Source: Agapanthus africanus
Lineage: Eukaryota > Streptophyta > Magnoliopsida > Asparagales > Amaryllidaceae
Length of the DNA stretch: 64,000 nucleotides
NCBI GenBank assembly: GCA_030015575.1
Contig: JASDDO010000024.1
Location: 222,166,996-222,230,995, forward strand
Direction of reading: 5' to 3'
The translations under genes were made by a program, and so were the position numbers. This document shows positions 1-11,639 of this stretch, in pieces. Each line of letters starts with the position of its first letter. Position 1 is the stretch's first letter. A model generated the notes under the pieces. That model was given only the letters and a program-made list of their open reading frames with translations. It made no database searches and was not told where the DNA came from.

Positions 1-686
1 GATTAAATGATTTATGCATTATGATATGGTAGAAATGAGGTGGAAAATGCATGATATTGAGCATGGCTAAATGTGACACATGTTGGTCAATTGACCCATG
101 AGTCATTTGTTTGACCTTTGAATCTATTTTCTAGTTTTGAATTAGTTTTTCTAATTCATAATAGAAAATAGTTCAGATGAGAACCATAAGTATGCCACAC
201 TCTCTCTCATACATTTTCTAACTAGTTTTTCTAAAAACCATCTTCTTCTTCCTCAAGCCCTAGGATACTCATGTGTTGAGTTACCTAGTAAGAAAAAGAA
301 AGACTCATAAATCCATCTACATCATCTACACACCCTAGGTCATTTAGTTTAGCAAACTACTTGATCTAGTTTCTTCGGTTTAGAAGAAAAGCTTAGTGCA
401 CAAGCGTTCGGGTGGATCGTCTAGAATTCGAGCAAGCCGACGAGGAGACGACATCCGCACCACCTCGAGGAGTTCGTGCAGGTGAGGAGGACAGCGAGAT
501 AAGGAGAAGAAGGACCAGTTCACTTGAGGTATATTTTCTGTACTTGATTTATATCTCTTTTGTTTTTGCTAAGATACGGTTAAGATTACGATTGAGGCTT
601 TAAGTCGGTGTTATGATGCTAAAATAATCGTTTTTTACACCTTTCGCCTCCTCGCGATTCCGCGAGGTGCATAGCATCGACTTAAA
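1..686 (+). repeat. E1 left (5') LTR, 3' part only
   Basis: Matches 7952-8641 with scattered substitutions and a short TTC-repeat length difference near 240. It ends at ACTTAAA, where the right copy has ACTTACA, directly before the PBS. It contains a purine-rich stretch with a consensus-like splice donor (CAG then GTGAGG, GT at 482). Confidence 0.9.
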
Positions 687-701
687 TGGTATCAGAGCCA
701 A
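687..701 (+). promoter_or_regulatory. E1 primer binding site (tRNA-iMet type)
   Basis: TGGTATCAGAGCCA directly follows the LTR end. This is the standard plant PBS complementary to the 3' end of initiator tRNA-Met, used to prime minus-strand DNA synthesis. Confidence 0.93.
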
Positions 702-2748
702 CTAAACCAAATCTAGCAGATTAGCAAGTAGTAGAATTTCGATCGTTGGAAAAACCGGAAAAACTAAATACCTAAAACCCAGTTTCTGTCGATTTTCAAA
801 ACTGTCTGTAAAATTATTTGAGTATCATGAAAAATACAAGCAGGGTTTTCTAAGATTACAGAAGAAATTTAAGCCTCTGAATCGCCAAGACCACCGCGAA
901 TCCGCGGCATAAGCGTTCTTCTGCGGCGGATCCGCGGCCGAGTCATGGCCGATTCAACTCGGATTTGCTCTGTAATATCTTAATTTTGGTATTATAATTT
1001 CTGGAATATTTGGTTTCTACCCAGTATGTTTCTGAGTGCTGGTTTGCATTTGGGGTAGATACGAAAAATATGTTTCGATCGAATTTCTATTGTACTTAGC
1101 TAATTGGTTCTTCTGTATTGTTATATGTGTTTTAAACGTCGACTAATTGCTATACGACGGTTAGTCGAGGTTGCACATATCTGTTGGTTTGTGTATATAA
1201 ACATTTTCTGATTGTCGATGATGAATAGCCGGGGATGTGAGATGAGTGTTTTTCTCTTCTTTCATTCATGTAAATTGTAAAATTGATGTAATATTTTTTC
1301 ACGGGGCACATCCAAGTTGCGGTTGTAGCCACCATTGTATTATTTTCTTTTTACTGTTTGTTGCTCCTAAGATAGACCCAAGGAGGGGTACACAAACTCC
1401 CGGGTTCTTTGAAGTGCCGAGTGGCCTACTCATTTTATTGAGGGAGGCTGCTTCACTTCTGGAATTTGGCGGGTAGTTTACCGTACCCGTAGGGGTCTGG
1501 GATGGGGTTTGGCTATTCATCGCGACCGTGGGATCTGTTTTTCATTACAGGCTTAAACGAAACGCGGTATTCCTAGCATATCTGAAATGTTTATCTGTGA
1601 CTGGAATGTTTATTATTGCATGAGATGATTGTAATATATGGTATATAGTAAGTGTCACTTATGTTTTACATCCGTGCTAGTCCAGCCCCCGCTCTGTCGT
1701 TAGTTAAGTAACCTAACGGGTGATGACGGGGCCCCGTGGCGAATGCGGATGGTATAAGAGGACGTGATATTTTTTTTCAATTCTCTCTGTAATGATAGGA
1801 GTAAATGATGGGACGGCGTTAGATTAATGCAAAGCAAATAAACCAAAGTTAAATCGTTGGAACAAATTTGAAAACTACTCGGTTTTTTCAAAAACAGCAA
1901 ACTTTTAAATTCGGAGCTTAAACCACTCCTTTTTAAAGCTATCAAGTTCCTTCGATTTTATCAAGTTCACTATGTTCACGGTTTTACCAAAACCATTCGT
2001 AGCCCTCCGTCATTTCATATAAATAGTCAATAGTATTCAAGCTGTGTTTGTTGGCCAAAGTCAAGACATAGTGATTGGTAGCTGTTGGATATTCATATGA
2101 AGCATATAAAGATGCGTTGATTTGGGACAGTCGTACTGCTTTGTTGGCCAAAGTCAAGGGTAGGTACGGGTGGGTTCAAATTAACCTGGAGAATGACGGG
2201 CAGAACTTGACATGTGACTTATGATTTGTTGGCCAAAGTAAAGGTCATAAGAGCATGGGGAAAAAATCCACATCGGGAGTTTCTAAAGAAACTGAAACTT
2301 GCTAGTGTTGCATACCATTTGGAGTGTGATAATTTTGGTAGGATTCCTTCAGCTTTATCACACAATGATATTTGGATCCCGATCCTACTGTGAGTATATG
2401 CTACTCATCGGGAGATTTTTTCACTAAACGATCAATGCTATAAACCAAGTAGGTGTCTAGAATGGTGTTAGCGGGGCTGCGCCTCCAGGGAAAAGAGGTT
2501 TCATAATTAAGGAACTTCGCGAAAGCGTTGGAAAACCTCTCTCGAAGTACCAACACTAGCCTGGCTGAACGGTTAAGCAAGAATTGTAAAGTGAGATTAA
2601 TCCTGACTGATTTCTCTTTTCTGGTTTGAGGAGGAATTCGAGAAACAGTGGGAGTCATCCTATTTAGATAAACTAAAAACCATTCTAAACTTGCAAGAGC
2701 ATCATGCTAAAGTGTTTCTTCTCTCTCTCCTAATTGCAGCGACCAAAC
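702..2748 (+). other. E1 long untranslated leader
   Basis: About 2 kb without a credible coding region. It holds a GC-rich box (1366-1505) shared with the E2 leader, three copies of a GTTGGCCAAAGTCAAG-type motif (about 2048, 2142, 2227), a small hairpin AGTTTC-taaa-GAAACT near 2279 and a larger stem-loop at 2324-2363. It ends in a pyrimidine tract and TTGCAG (2734-2739), a good splice acceptor ten bases before the gag ATG. The open frames in it are shadows. Confidence 0.75.
2324..2363 (+). promoter_or_regulatory. conserved leader stem-loop, E1 copy
   Basis: GTGTGATAA (2324-2332) pairs perfectly with TTATCACAC (2355-2363); the loop contains GGATTCC. E2 has the same hairpin at 32732-32769 with GTATGATAA/TTATCATAC, one paired change that keeps the stem, and again GGATTCC in the loop. 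A role in packaging, dimerisation or translation is inference. Confidence 0.6.
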
Positions 2749-4617
2749 ATGACGGGCCTTAAGTTGTTATTAGATAAAAACATGTTGACAGGGCCAAACT
2801 ATAAAGATTGGTTCAGGAATGTCAAAATGGCAATCACTTATGACAAGTTGGGCAATATTCTTACTACAAAATCCCCCGACATCCCAGGTCCAGACTCCAG
2901 TGTCGCGGATAGGGAAATCCGTAAGACCTGGGAGATTCACTGCGAGAAGGCCAAGTGCCTTATGCTTGCCTCTATGGACAATGAACATCAGAGGAGGTAC
3001 GAGAATATGGACCTAGAATCCATATTTCTCCATACTAAGGAACTATATGGAGAGCAATCCCGTATCGCAAGATACGAGACCTCAAAGAAATTATTTTCAG
3101 CGAGGTTGGCCGTAGGATCATCTGTAGCAGAACATGTGCTTAAGATGATTGACTACATTGAGGAACTCGCGGACCTCGGGACCACTTTAGAGAACGAGCT
3201 CTATACTGACTTGATTCTCCAGTCCCTTCCTTCCATATATGCCCAGTTTATCCTGAATTTCAACATTCAAGGAAAAGAAGTTGAACTTCCGGAACTCCTC
3301 AACATGTTGAGGAGTGCAGAGGGCACCTTACAGAAAGTAAGGGAAACACCCGCTTTGTTTGTTGGGGGAGCTTCCTCTTCTAGGTCCAAGGAGAAAGCCA
3401 AAGGAAAGAAGAAGAAGAAGGCCTCCACCAAACCAAGGGGTGGTGTTAGTAAGGTGGAAACCAAGGGAAAAGCAAAGGTAGCGGGACAGATTGTAGGGAA
3501 AGAGGAATGCTTTTATTGTCACAAGAAAGGACACTGGAAGAAAGATTGCAGGGCTTGGAAGGCCAAGAACCAGGACCCGAAGCGAGTTGTGGCTTTGGCT
3601 TCAGGTGTGTATGTTATTGAAAACTGTCTGTCAATCAATTCTACTTCCTGGGTATTGGATACCGGATCAGGATCTCATATCTGTAATTCTTTGCAGACAC
3701 TGAGAAAGCGTAGAACTTTGAAGGCAGGTGATATGACCCTCAGAGTTGCAAACGGAGCAAGCATAGATGCTGAGTCCGTGGGGGACTATCACTTGGGGTT
3801 AACAGATAGATACGTTTTGGTTTTACGCAACTGTTATTTTGTACCCAGTTCGACTTGTAATATCATATCTGTATCTTTAATGTCTAAAGATGGTTATGAT
3901 TTTGCATTTGTAAGCAATGTTGTTAACATTCACCTTAATCATGTTTTGATTGGGTCGGATACATTAAGCAACGGTATATATGTATTAAACCAACTGCAGA
4001 TTTTCAATATCCAGAATACACACAAAAGAAAGTCTCTAGAAATTAATAATGTTTTCTTATGGCATTGTAGACTGGGTCACATCAATGAAACACGGTTGAC
4101 TAAGTTGCATAAGGAAGGATATTTGAATCCGTTCAAATATCAATCTTATGCAACTTGTCAATCTTGTCTAAAAGGAAAGATGACAAAAACTCCATTCACT
4201 GAACAAGGAGTAAGAGCAAGCGAGCTCTTGGGACTCATACACAGCGACGTGTGTGGTCCAATGTCTACACATGCACGAAGCGGTTATTCTTACTTCATTA
4301 CTTTTACGGATGATCTCTCAAGGTACGGACATGCCTTCCTAATGAAGCATAAATCCGAGGCTTTTGAGAAATTCCAGGAATATAAGAATGAAGCTGGAAA
4401 AAAAACAGGCAAAAGTATCAAGACACTAAGATCTGATCGAGATGGTGAATACTTGACTGCCGAGTTTCTGGATTACCTAAAAGAGAATGGGATTCTCTCT
4501 CAGCTTACTCCTCCATACACTCCACAACACAATGGTGTATCGGAAAGGAGGAACAGAACCCTATTGGATATGGTTCGTTCCATGATGAGTAATGCTGAAT
4601 TACCGCGATCTTTTTGA
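2749..4617 (+). pseudogene. E1 gag-protease-integrase part of copia polyprotein
   Basis: The ATG at 2749 (MTGLKLLLDK) is preferred; the frame upstream opens only at a TTG. In the 627-codon frame counted from 2734, the gag capsid-like region is followed by a Lys-rich stretch and a CCHC zinc knuckle (CFYCHKKGHWKKDC, near residue 258). Next come the aspartic protease motif (WVLDTGSGSH, near 307), the integrase HHCC region (HCRLGH then CQSCLKGK) and the DDE residues in HSDVCGPM, LRSDRDGEY and NGVSERRNRT, all present. The frame ends at TGA 4615-4617, where copia integrases normally carry Trp (SFW), and coding similarity continues in the same frame after it. The protein would make virus-like particles, cleave the polyprotein and insert cDNA. 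Confidence 0.9.
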
Positions 4618-5437
4618 AGTTATGCACTAGAATCAGCTGCATATCTTTTGAACCGTGTTCCTACAAAGACAGTGCCTACCACACCATATCAGATATGGAG
4701 TGGGAAGAAACCCTATCTTAAGCACATTAAGACATGGGGGTGTCCATCTTTTGTCAAAAAGCAGAATACGGACAAACTCGAGGCACGCTCAGTACAGTGT
4801 AAGTTTGTGGGATATCCAAAGAACTCTAAGGGGTATTTTTTCTATTACGCAGAGGAACAAAAGGTTTTGTTTCTCGTCATGCTTGCTTCTTGGAGACTGA
4901 ATTTTTAGAAAATCAGATAAGTAGGAGCGCAATAGAAATGGAAGAAATTCCAGAACCACAAGCTATTACTGAAAGCTTAGCGGAACCAGAAGTTTCAAAA
5001 GAACAGGACATTCCCGCACCACTCCGCAGGAGTAGTAGGTTTTCTCATCCGTCCGAGAGATACTATGGATTTCTCGTAGACGGGGATAGAGAGGATTGCA
5101 TCATTAACAATGATGAACCAACTAACTTCCAGCAAGCCATTCAGAGCAGAGACTCGGTAAAATGGCTAGATGCAATGCGGACCGAAATAGAGTCTATATA
5201 CACTAACAAAGTATGGACTTTGGACTTTGCTCCAGAAGGGGTAAAACCCGTTGGCTGCAAATGGATCTTCAGAAAGAAGATTGGTGTAGATGGACAGGTT
5301 GAAACCTACTTGTTGCAAAAGGTTTTCGTCAAAGACCTGGTTTGGACTATGATGAAAGCTTTTCTCCAGTGGCTATGCTCAAATCCATTTAGATTATTCT
5401 TGCTATTGCTGCCTTCTACGATTATGAAATCCGGCAG
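4618..5437 (+). pseudogene. E1 integrase C-terminus, linker and RT N-terminus, broken
   Basis: 4618-4865 continues the integrase in frame (AAYLLNRVPTKTVP, KTWGCPSFVKK). A one-base loss near 4865 moves the frame. From about 4870 to 5300 the next frame encodes the acidic linker (EMEEIPEPQAITES) and the start of RT (NFQQAIQSRDSVKWLDAM, GCKWIFRKKIGVDGQVETY). Around 5305-5335 the copia core KARLVAKG is garbled by another shift. The region up to 5437 (ILAIAAFYDYEIRQ) is read in a third frame and includes a TAG at 5388-5390. No single product is possible. Confidence 0.85.
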
Positions 5438-6027
5438 ATGGACGTAAAGACGGCTTTCCTAAATGGACATTTGGAAGAGTGCGTCTATATGGATCAGCCA
5501 GAAGGTTTTAATCAGAGTGGGAGCAGCGAGAAAGTGTGCAAGCTGCTTAAGTCCATTTATGGACTAAAGCAGGCATCGCGGAGGTGGAACATCTGTTTTG
5601 ATGAAACAGTCAAAGAATTCGACTTTATCAAAAATCCAGATGAACCATCCTTATATAGTAAAATTGTAGGGAGAACTGTTGTGTTCCTCGTATTATACGT
5701 TGACGACATTCTTTTAATAGGAAATTACATTCCTACCCTACAATCTGTCAAAAGATTCTTATCACAAAGGTTCTCTATGAAAGACCTGGGTGATGCCTCT
5801 TACATACTGGGGATCCGGATCTATCGTGATAGATCAAAGAGGATGTTGGGACTTTCACAATCCAGGTACATCGACACCATACTGAAAAGATTCAGTATGG
5901 AAGATTCCAAACGCGGTAACCTACCGGTTTGTCACGGAATCACCCTTTCCAAAGAGATGTCTCCCAAGACTGATTTGGAAAGGGATCGCATGTCTATTAT
6001 ACCCTACGCTTCTGCAGTAGGCTTATA
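5438..6027 (+). pseudogene. E1 reverse transcriptase core
   Basis: The frame encodes MDVKTAFLNGHLEE (palm, first catalytic Asp), YGLKQASRRWN, and LVLYVDDILLIG with the YVDD catalytic pair, then LGIRIYRDRSKRMLGLSQ and PYASAVG. All RT motifs look usable, but the frame ends early at 6026, where a short deletion after SAVG separates it from the next block (the family reads SAVGSIMYAM). RT copies the element RNA into cDNA in cytoplasmic particles. Confidence 0.88.
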
Positions 6028-6681
6028 ATGTATGCGATGTTGTGTACCAGACCAGATGTAGCTTATGCACTAAGCGTGGTAAGCCGGTATCAGTCAGATC
6101 CAGGAGAGAACCACTGGATAGCGGTAAAGAACATTCTCAAGTACCTGAGAAGGACTAAGGATATGTTCTTAGTATATAGCGGAAAAGACCTCCAGATCGA
6201 GGCGTTTGCTGACTCTAGCTTCCAGAGCGATAAGGATGACTCCAAGTCCATGTCGGGTTATGTCTTCACCCTTAATGGAGGGGCGGTATGTTGGAAGAGT
6301 TCCAAACAGGACACCGTTGCTGACTCAACTATGGAAGCGGAGTATATTACTGCTTCTGACGCCGCAAAAGAAGCAGTCTGGATGAGGAAGTTCTTGACAG
6401 ATCTTCAGGTGGTTCCATCCATTGTTGGTCCAATACCTCTGTATTGTGACAACAACGGGGCTATAGCTTTAGCAAAGGAACCCAGGTCCCATCAAAAGTC
6501 CAGACACATCTTGAGGTGGTATCACCTGATCAGGGAGATCGTGGATCGCTGGGAAATCGAGGTTTGGAGAGTTGCTACAGAGGATAACACTGCAGATCCA
6601 TTCACAAAGGCTATTTCTCAGACGCAGTTCAATAGGCTATTCGAGATGATAGGTCTGCGATATACCAGTACATGGCCCTAG
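6028..6681 (+). pseudogene. E1 RNase H domain and polyprotein end
   Basis: It continues the RT as MYAMLCTRPDVAYALS, followed by an RNase H with its acidic residues in FADSSFQSD, STMEAEYI, LYCDNNGA and NTADPFTKA. The frame is intact to the stop at 6679-6681, fourteen bases before the 3' LTR, the usual place for a copia polyprotein to end. It is cut off from RT by the shift at about 6026. Confidence 0.9.
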
Positions 6682-6695
6682 TGCAAGTGGGAGAT
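6682..6695 (+). promoter_or_regulatory. E1 polypurine tract
   Basis: TGCAAGTGGGAGAT sits directly before the LTR start TGTTAGTG. The same AAGTGGGAGAT occurs before the E2 3' LTR at 36390-36400. Confidence 0.9.
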
Positions 6696-8641
6696 TGTTA
6701 GTGTATATGCCCTAGAGGCCATTACTGTATCATACTTGTTTGTATATTACTTAATGGAAACTTGGGATATTCACAGTTGTAATAACATTCTTGCTCAAAA
6801 TAGTAGTATGCTACTTGGTTTGTTTCTACTTCAATATGTACATATGTTTCTTTTGACATATCGCATATGCATATTAGTAGAGCCCTTAGGATTTATGCTT
6901 GATTACCAGTGTTGTGATGGCAGTCACACTAGTGGGGGCTGGGTAATCTATAAGCACATCATTATACAGATCCCTAGTCGCGGGAATATCGATACAGGGC
7001 GCCATCGGTACGTCGTACTGGAGATAGTATGCAGGTGCTCATTAGGTTATGAGTTACACCGGATGGACTCATTGGGAACTGCGGGTTGGTAATATACCTA
7101 TCGTCAGATAGCAGTACCCAGGTAACATGAGTACAGCTTAGTCCGTTGACTTGACACTGCTGTTTCGCCTCAAGTGTGTTCCCACTGCTCTTAAATTACT
7201 ACCCTACCACGGCTCTACTGAGTCGTGCAAACAGGTAGTAGTTGGGAGTAGTCCCGAAGCACTTGGAGGCAGTGGCGGTTAGATAGGATTCGTCTCTCCC
7301 GGTATTGGGGGTTGATATCGCGATGTGTTCGGAACGCCATTACACATAGTCCCTGGCCAGGGCAAGCGAGATTTACTGGTAGGTACTTCAGTAGTTTCTC
7401 AGGGTGTATTGGACCGTACTCCGACACGACTTATACCGCTATTAGGGGTCTGACGTTTACCTCCCCCCCCTTAGGCCTGATATGCGATACTTTAGACTGA
7501 CGGACCGGACTGTACGGAGATTGTCACATACAGACTCAGTAGGAGTTCGGATGAGTTATGCTCATCAGCTTTCTTATCGACAATACCTGGGGACCGTTAC
7601 GTACCGCTTGCGGCCTGTGGTTAAACCCGCTGCCAGCGTAGAGTCGAGTCTTTGGAGTCGCACACAGAGCGTTTCCCTGCATCGGGCAAAACGTGTAGAT
7701 ATCCTATGGTTTTACGAATGGGTTCGATCACGTGCGTACACTCGTACACGCACGATGAGTCGGACGGACAATACTAGTGGGTTTTGGTTTAAGCCAGATC
7801 CCAGTATTGTACTGATGGATTTTCTTTGTCTTCGGTATTCGTATTTTTCGGAATACGAATGCAGGTACGTATGTACGGACGGAGGGGCGTTTTTGTAATT
7901 TATTCAAAGATACTTCTAGAAGATGATTTTTCATTAATGTATTTTTCATTTTGGATTAAATGATTTATGCATTATGATATGGTGGAAATGAGGTGGAAAA
8001 TGCATGATATTGAGCGTAGCTAAATGTGACACATGTTGGTCAATTGACCCATGAGTCATTTGTTTGACCTTTGAATCTATTTTCTAGTTTTGAATTAGTT
8101 TTTCTAATTCATAATAGAAAATAGTTCAGATGAGAACCATAAGTAAGCCGCACTCTCTCTCATACATTTTCTAACTAGTTTTTCTAAAAACCATCTTCTT
8201 CTTCTTCTTCAAGCCCTAGGATACTCATGTGTTGAGTTACCTAGTAAGAAAAAGAAAGACTCCTAAATCCATCTACATCATCTACACACCCTAGGTCATT
8301 TAGTTTAGCAAACTACTTGATCTAGTTTCTTCGGTTTAGAAGAAAAGCTTAGTGCACAAGCGTTCGGGTGGATCATCTAGGATTCGAGCAAGCCGACGAG
8401 GAGACGACATCCGCAACACCTCGAGGAGTTCGTGCAGGTGAGGAGGACAGCGAGATAAGAAGAAGAAGGACCAGTTCACTTGAAGTATATTTTCTGTATT
8501 TGATTTATATCTCTTTTGTTTTTGCTAAGATACGGTTTAGATTACGATTTAGGCTTTAAGTCGGTGTTATGATACTAAAATTATTGTTTTTTACACCTTC
8601 CGCCTCCTCGCGATTCTGCGGGGTGCATAGCACGACTTACA
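6696..8641 (+). repeat. E1 right (3') LTR, 1946 bp
   Basis: Runs from TGTTAGTGTATATGCCC to CGACTTACA. Its distal third equals bases 1-686. The middle (about 7190-7320, containing ACCCTACCACGGCTC and TCTCCCGGTATTGGGGG) is clearly related to the LTRs of E2 and EC, so the three are one extended family. ORFs inside it are not genes. Confidence 0.92.
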
Positions 8642-10396
8642 CAATGTTATTAAACATGAAAAATGCAACAGAATGCAGAACATGAAAATAATGAACACCA
8701 TTTGCATATGAACAGTGTGATATAAGTATCATGTCAGTAAACCAGGCAATATGTATGTCACTATTTATCAGTCACTAAGTCAATAAAATCAATTGGTGGA
8801 AAGGATGCTCATGTTTAACCAGGATCCCGTGCATGCCGGAGACTACGGTCCACTATTGCCCGGGACATAACCCTGCAGCCATGCCGCTAGGCCCACGACC
8901 TAATGTATGTATATATATCACTAATAACGAATGATCATCCTCTAAATCACTGTACCTCGCTAAATGCGAGTTCAATTCTACCTTGATTTCTCCATTCCTC
9001 GAGTTATAGTATGAATTCAGCTATTTGATAGGTTGTGAGCAAATACGTATCACTTTCACATTCAATCACATTTCCACTTATCAATATCACTTTCATACTT
9101 ACCACAACACAATCACTAACACTTATATATCGACAATGCACAACAGTCGCTAGGTCTCAATGTAAACAATCACTATGCAGAAGGTATAATGCAAGCACAA
9201 AATAGGTAGAAATGCACTGAACATATATTCATTAAATTATGATACCCAATACCATATGACTTGCAAAATTTACCATAAATCATACGTATAGAATTGACCA
9301 AAACAATATAAAAGGCATACGAAGTATACTTGATTACCTAAGCAGTAAAATTAGTTTCATGTCTAATGGAAAATCAGGTTAGGGACTTATCATCATTTTA
9401 AATCAGCGATCAGTTGCTGGAATTCCAGTTTCAGAACTGGAATTCCAACTTCGCACGCAGTTTACTAAGGATTATGTTTAGATTCAGGTATTTCCCCAGT
9501 TGAATAAAATCTAGTTCTATCTGTTGGGTTTCTAACATATCAAACAGATTAACGATATCCTTTCTGTACTAGAAGTTATGTCCTGTTTAATGTGAAGGTG
9601 TAAGAAATGCAACTGCAGAAACTGCAGAACACGTTGACATTCTAAAATACAAACTAAATATCAAACGATTATGAAACTGCACGGGATCAGATTCATGTAC
9701 CCGACTATATGGGGATATACCCATTTTCAGTTCTACGTCGGGATGTGCAGGGGCTTAAATTCAGGTATCCTCAAGGAATGCTTCCCCGGATTGCAGTCCA
9801 GTGCCGCATTCCCAGCTAATTCTCGTTACATTAATCTATCAACATCGAAGAATAAACTATAGGTGGTTCTATATTATCGAGTCGGCTTCGATATGAACCA
9901 TAGAACATCACATTCCAAACTGTACTGAATTTACGATGATTTTAATAAGGTAACATGCGCGGTAAAATTTCAGATTGACATAACTAGACGGAGGTATCAT
10001 TCATAGTGATGAAGTCAATATTTTTCCCTCGAATTCTTACAAGTTATCTGTTATCATGAAAGGGATCCATGGCTCATAAATTCCTCCATTTTAAATAGGG
10101 TTTTCATCTAGGGTGTCGTGTCAAATACATAGGTTATGTATAGGCATCAAATGAAACATCTGTTCTCATTAACCGATCCAACTAAGGTTATTCAATTTGA
10201 ATACTATAATGATATTGACATGGGATGATAACTCTCAATATAATCGAACGAAGTGGTTTGCTACAAAACTAATTGATTATTAAACATCGATATCGCTATA
10301 CACACAAACACTTACGCCATATTATGTAATATTGTTATTTCAATTAACTAATACGATTATTAACATGAGTAAGCAAGGGAAGAGGGTTCCACTTGC
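8642..10396. other. unassigned AT-rich DNA
   Basis: No gene or clear element is visible. A GC-richer patch near 8820-8905 resembles in style the middle of long Ty3 LTRs, and the stretch may be a decayed LTR, but I could not find a matching partner in the window. Confidence 0.4.
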
Positions 10397-11510
10397 CTAG
10401 CGATAGATGACAACATGGCAGTGGACGACGATAGATGGCACGGGCTCGACGCACGCACGGCACGGCACGACAACAGCTTGGGCTCGGCTACTCACTGGGG
10501 AGCTTGGCTTAGATATGAGGGATCGGGGAAGTTGTTGGTGATGGGGCGAAGACGATGAGGTCGTGGCGACGATAGTCCTGGCGACGGGGCCGCGGATGCG
10601 GTGTCGAAGTGGGCAATGAGGGTCTCTGCAGGTGCTGTTCGTGAAGGAAGGAGCTCGGTCGTCGATGAGGGGGAAACTGAGGCTCGTCGGGGTGTCAAGA
10701 GGATAGTCGGAGGTGGGGCTCAAGGGTCGACGCGACCGACGAGGACGGTGGTGACCGGCACTCATGACGGCGAGTATGGCAGTGGGCTTGGGAGCAGTGG
10801 CTGTGGGCTCGGTGTTGGGGAGGAGAGGAGGTGGCCCCGAAGATGTTGGTGTTGCTGATAGTCGTCAGTGACGGGGATGGCCGCGAGCTCGAGCAAGTCG
10901 GCGGTCGCTTGAGGTGGGTCGTCGGCGAGGTGGAGCTCGGAGCTTGGAGCTTGGAGATGGTGGAGTTGAGTTGGGGAGTGTTGATGCTGACGATGGGAGG
11001 AAGTCGGTGGTGATGACGAAGGCTGCAAGGGAGCTTGAAGTCGGCGAGGGTTGAGTTGTGCAAAGATGATGTTGGCGGCGAGGAGGTGCAAGTTTTTGGA
11101 TGGCGATGGGTAGAGAGAGGAGATGGGGTTGCAGAGGGGGAAAGGAGGGAGCGAGAGGGAAGAGATAGGGCAGGAGGCATTGAGAGGGGAGAGAGTCGGC
11201 GCCGATATCTCGGGGAGTCGTTGGGGAAGAGCTCGGTCGTGGGTTGATCGAGTCTCGTGACGAAGACGAGAGAGGAGGGGAAGTCGTTGGAGAGAGAGGA
11301 TATGGTGGAGGAGATTGCGGGGGAGTCGTTGGCAGGATGGCATGGTCGTCGCGGAGGGGCGCGAGAAGAGGGGGAGAACATTGGAAATGGGCAGGAAAAG
11401 AAAAGAAGCGAGGAAGAAGAAGAAAGGAAATGGGCGTAGGGGAGTCGGGTCGGGTGAGCACGGGTCGGGTATTTGGGAAAGGGTTGGGTTCGGTTCGGTT
11501 GGGTAGATTA
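10397..11510. other. GC-rich island, strand-asymmetric (G on +, C on -)
   Basis: A sharp compositional island in AT-rich DNA. Several overlapping frames stay open on both strands for 60-230 codons. The minus-strand translations are low-complexity Pro/Ser/His/Arg and the plus-strand ones Gly/Glu/Arg, with no domain I recognise. Open frames in all registers are expected from skewed GC-rich DNA and do not show a gene. It may be a promoter-like part of an old LTR or the edge of a lost gene. Confidence 0.5.
11447..11503 (+). other. G-quadruplex-capable run
   Basis: Eight GGG runs occur in 57 bases (11447, 11452, 11462, 11467, 11475, 11481, 11486, 11501), separated by 2-12 bases. The first four alone satisfy a common G4 pattern with one loop of seven. 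Confidence 0.65.
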
Positions 11511-11639
11511 GGAAAATAATTTAATAAAAAATATAATAAAAATATATATATATAAATGGAAATAATAGAAAAAAATCTGGAAAAGCACGGAAAAATATAT
11601 ACACGGAAACTGGAGGTTTACACTTATAGGCCAAATGAG

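Larger units (their letters stand above)
1..8641 (+). mobile_element. Ty1/copia LTR retrotransposon E1 (5' LTR cut by window edge)
   Basis: Bases 1-686 repeat at 7952-8641, giving the two LTRs. Between them lie, in order, a tRNA-iMet-type PBS (687), a 2-kb leader, gag, protease, integrase, RT and RNase H (the copia order), and a purine-rich PPT (6682-6695). The right LTR runs from TGTTAGTG at 6696 to ACTTACA at 8641. The TSD cannot be checked because the left end lies outside the window; the five bases after the right LTR are CAATG. The coding region has at least two in-frame stops and three frameshifts, so this copy is dead although most catalytic motifs survive. Two further elements in the window (EC and E2) are relatives. 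Confidence 0.93.

Noticed and set aside
412-603. Repeated 63-codon ORF (also 8368-8559).
   Set aside because: It starts at a non-ATG codon, lies within the two E1 LTR copies, and is open only because the sequence is LTR; no known domain.
10695-11461. Minus-strand ORFs of 228, 193 and 198 codons as a real gene.
   Set aside because: Low-complexity Pro/Ser/His-rich translations are open in several frames at once on skewed GC-rich DNA, with no domain or splice structure.
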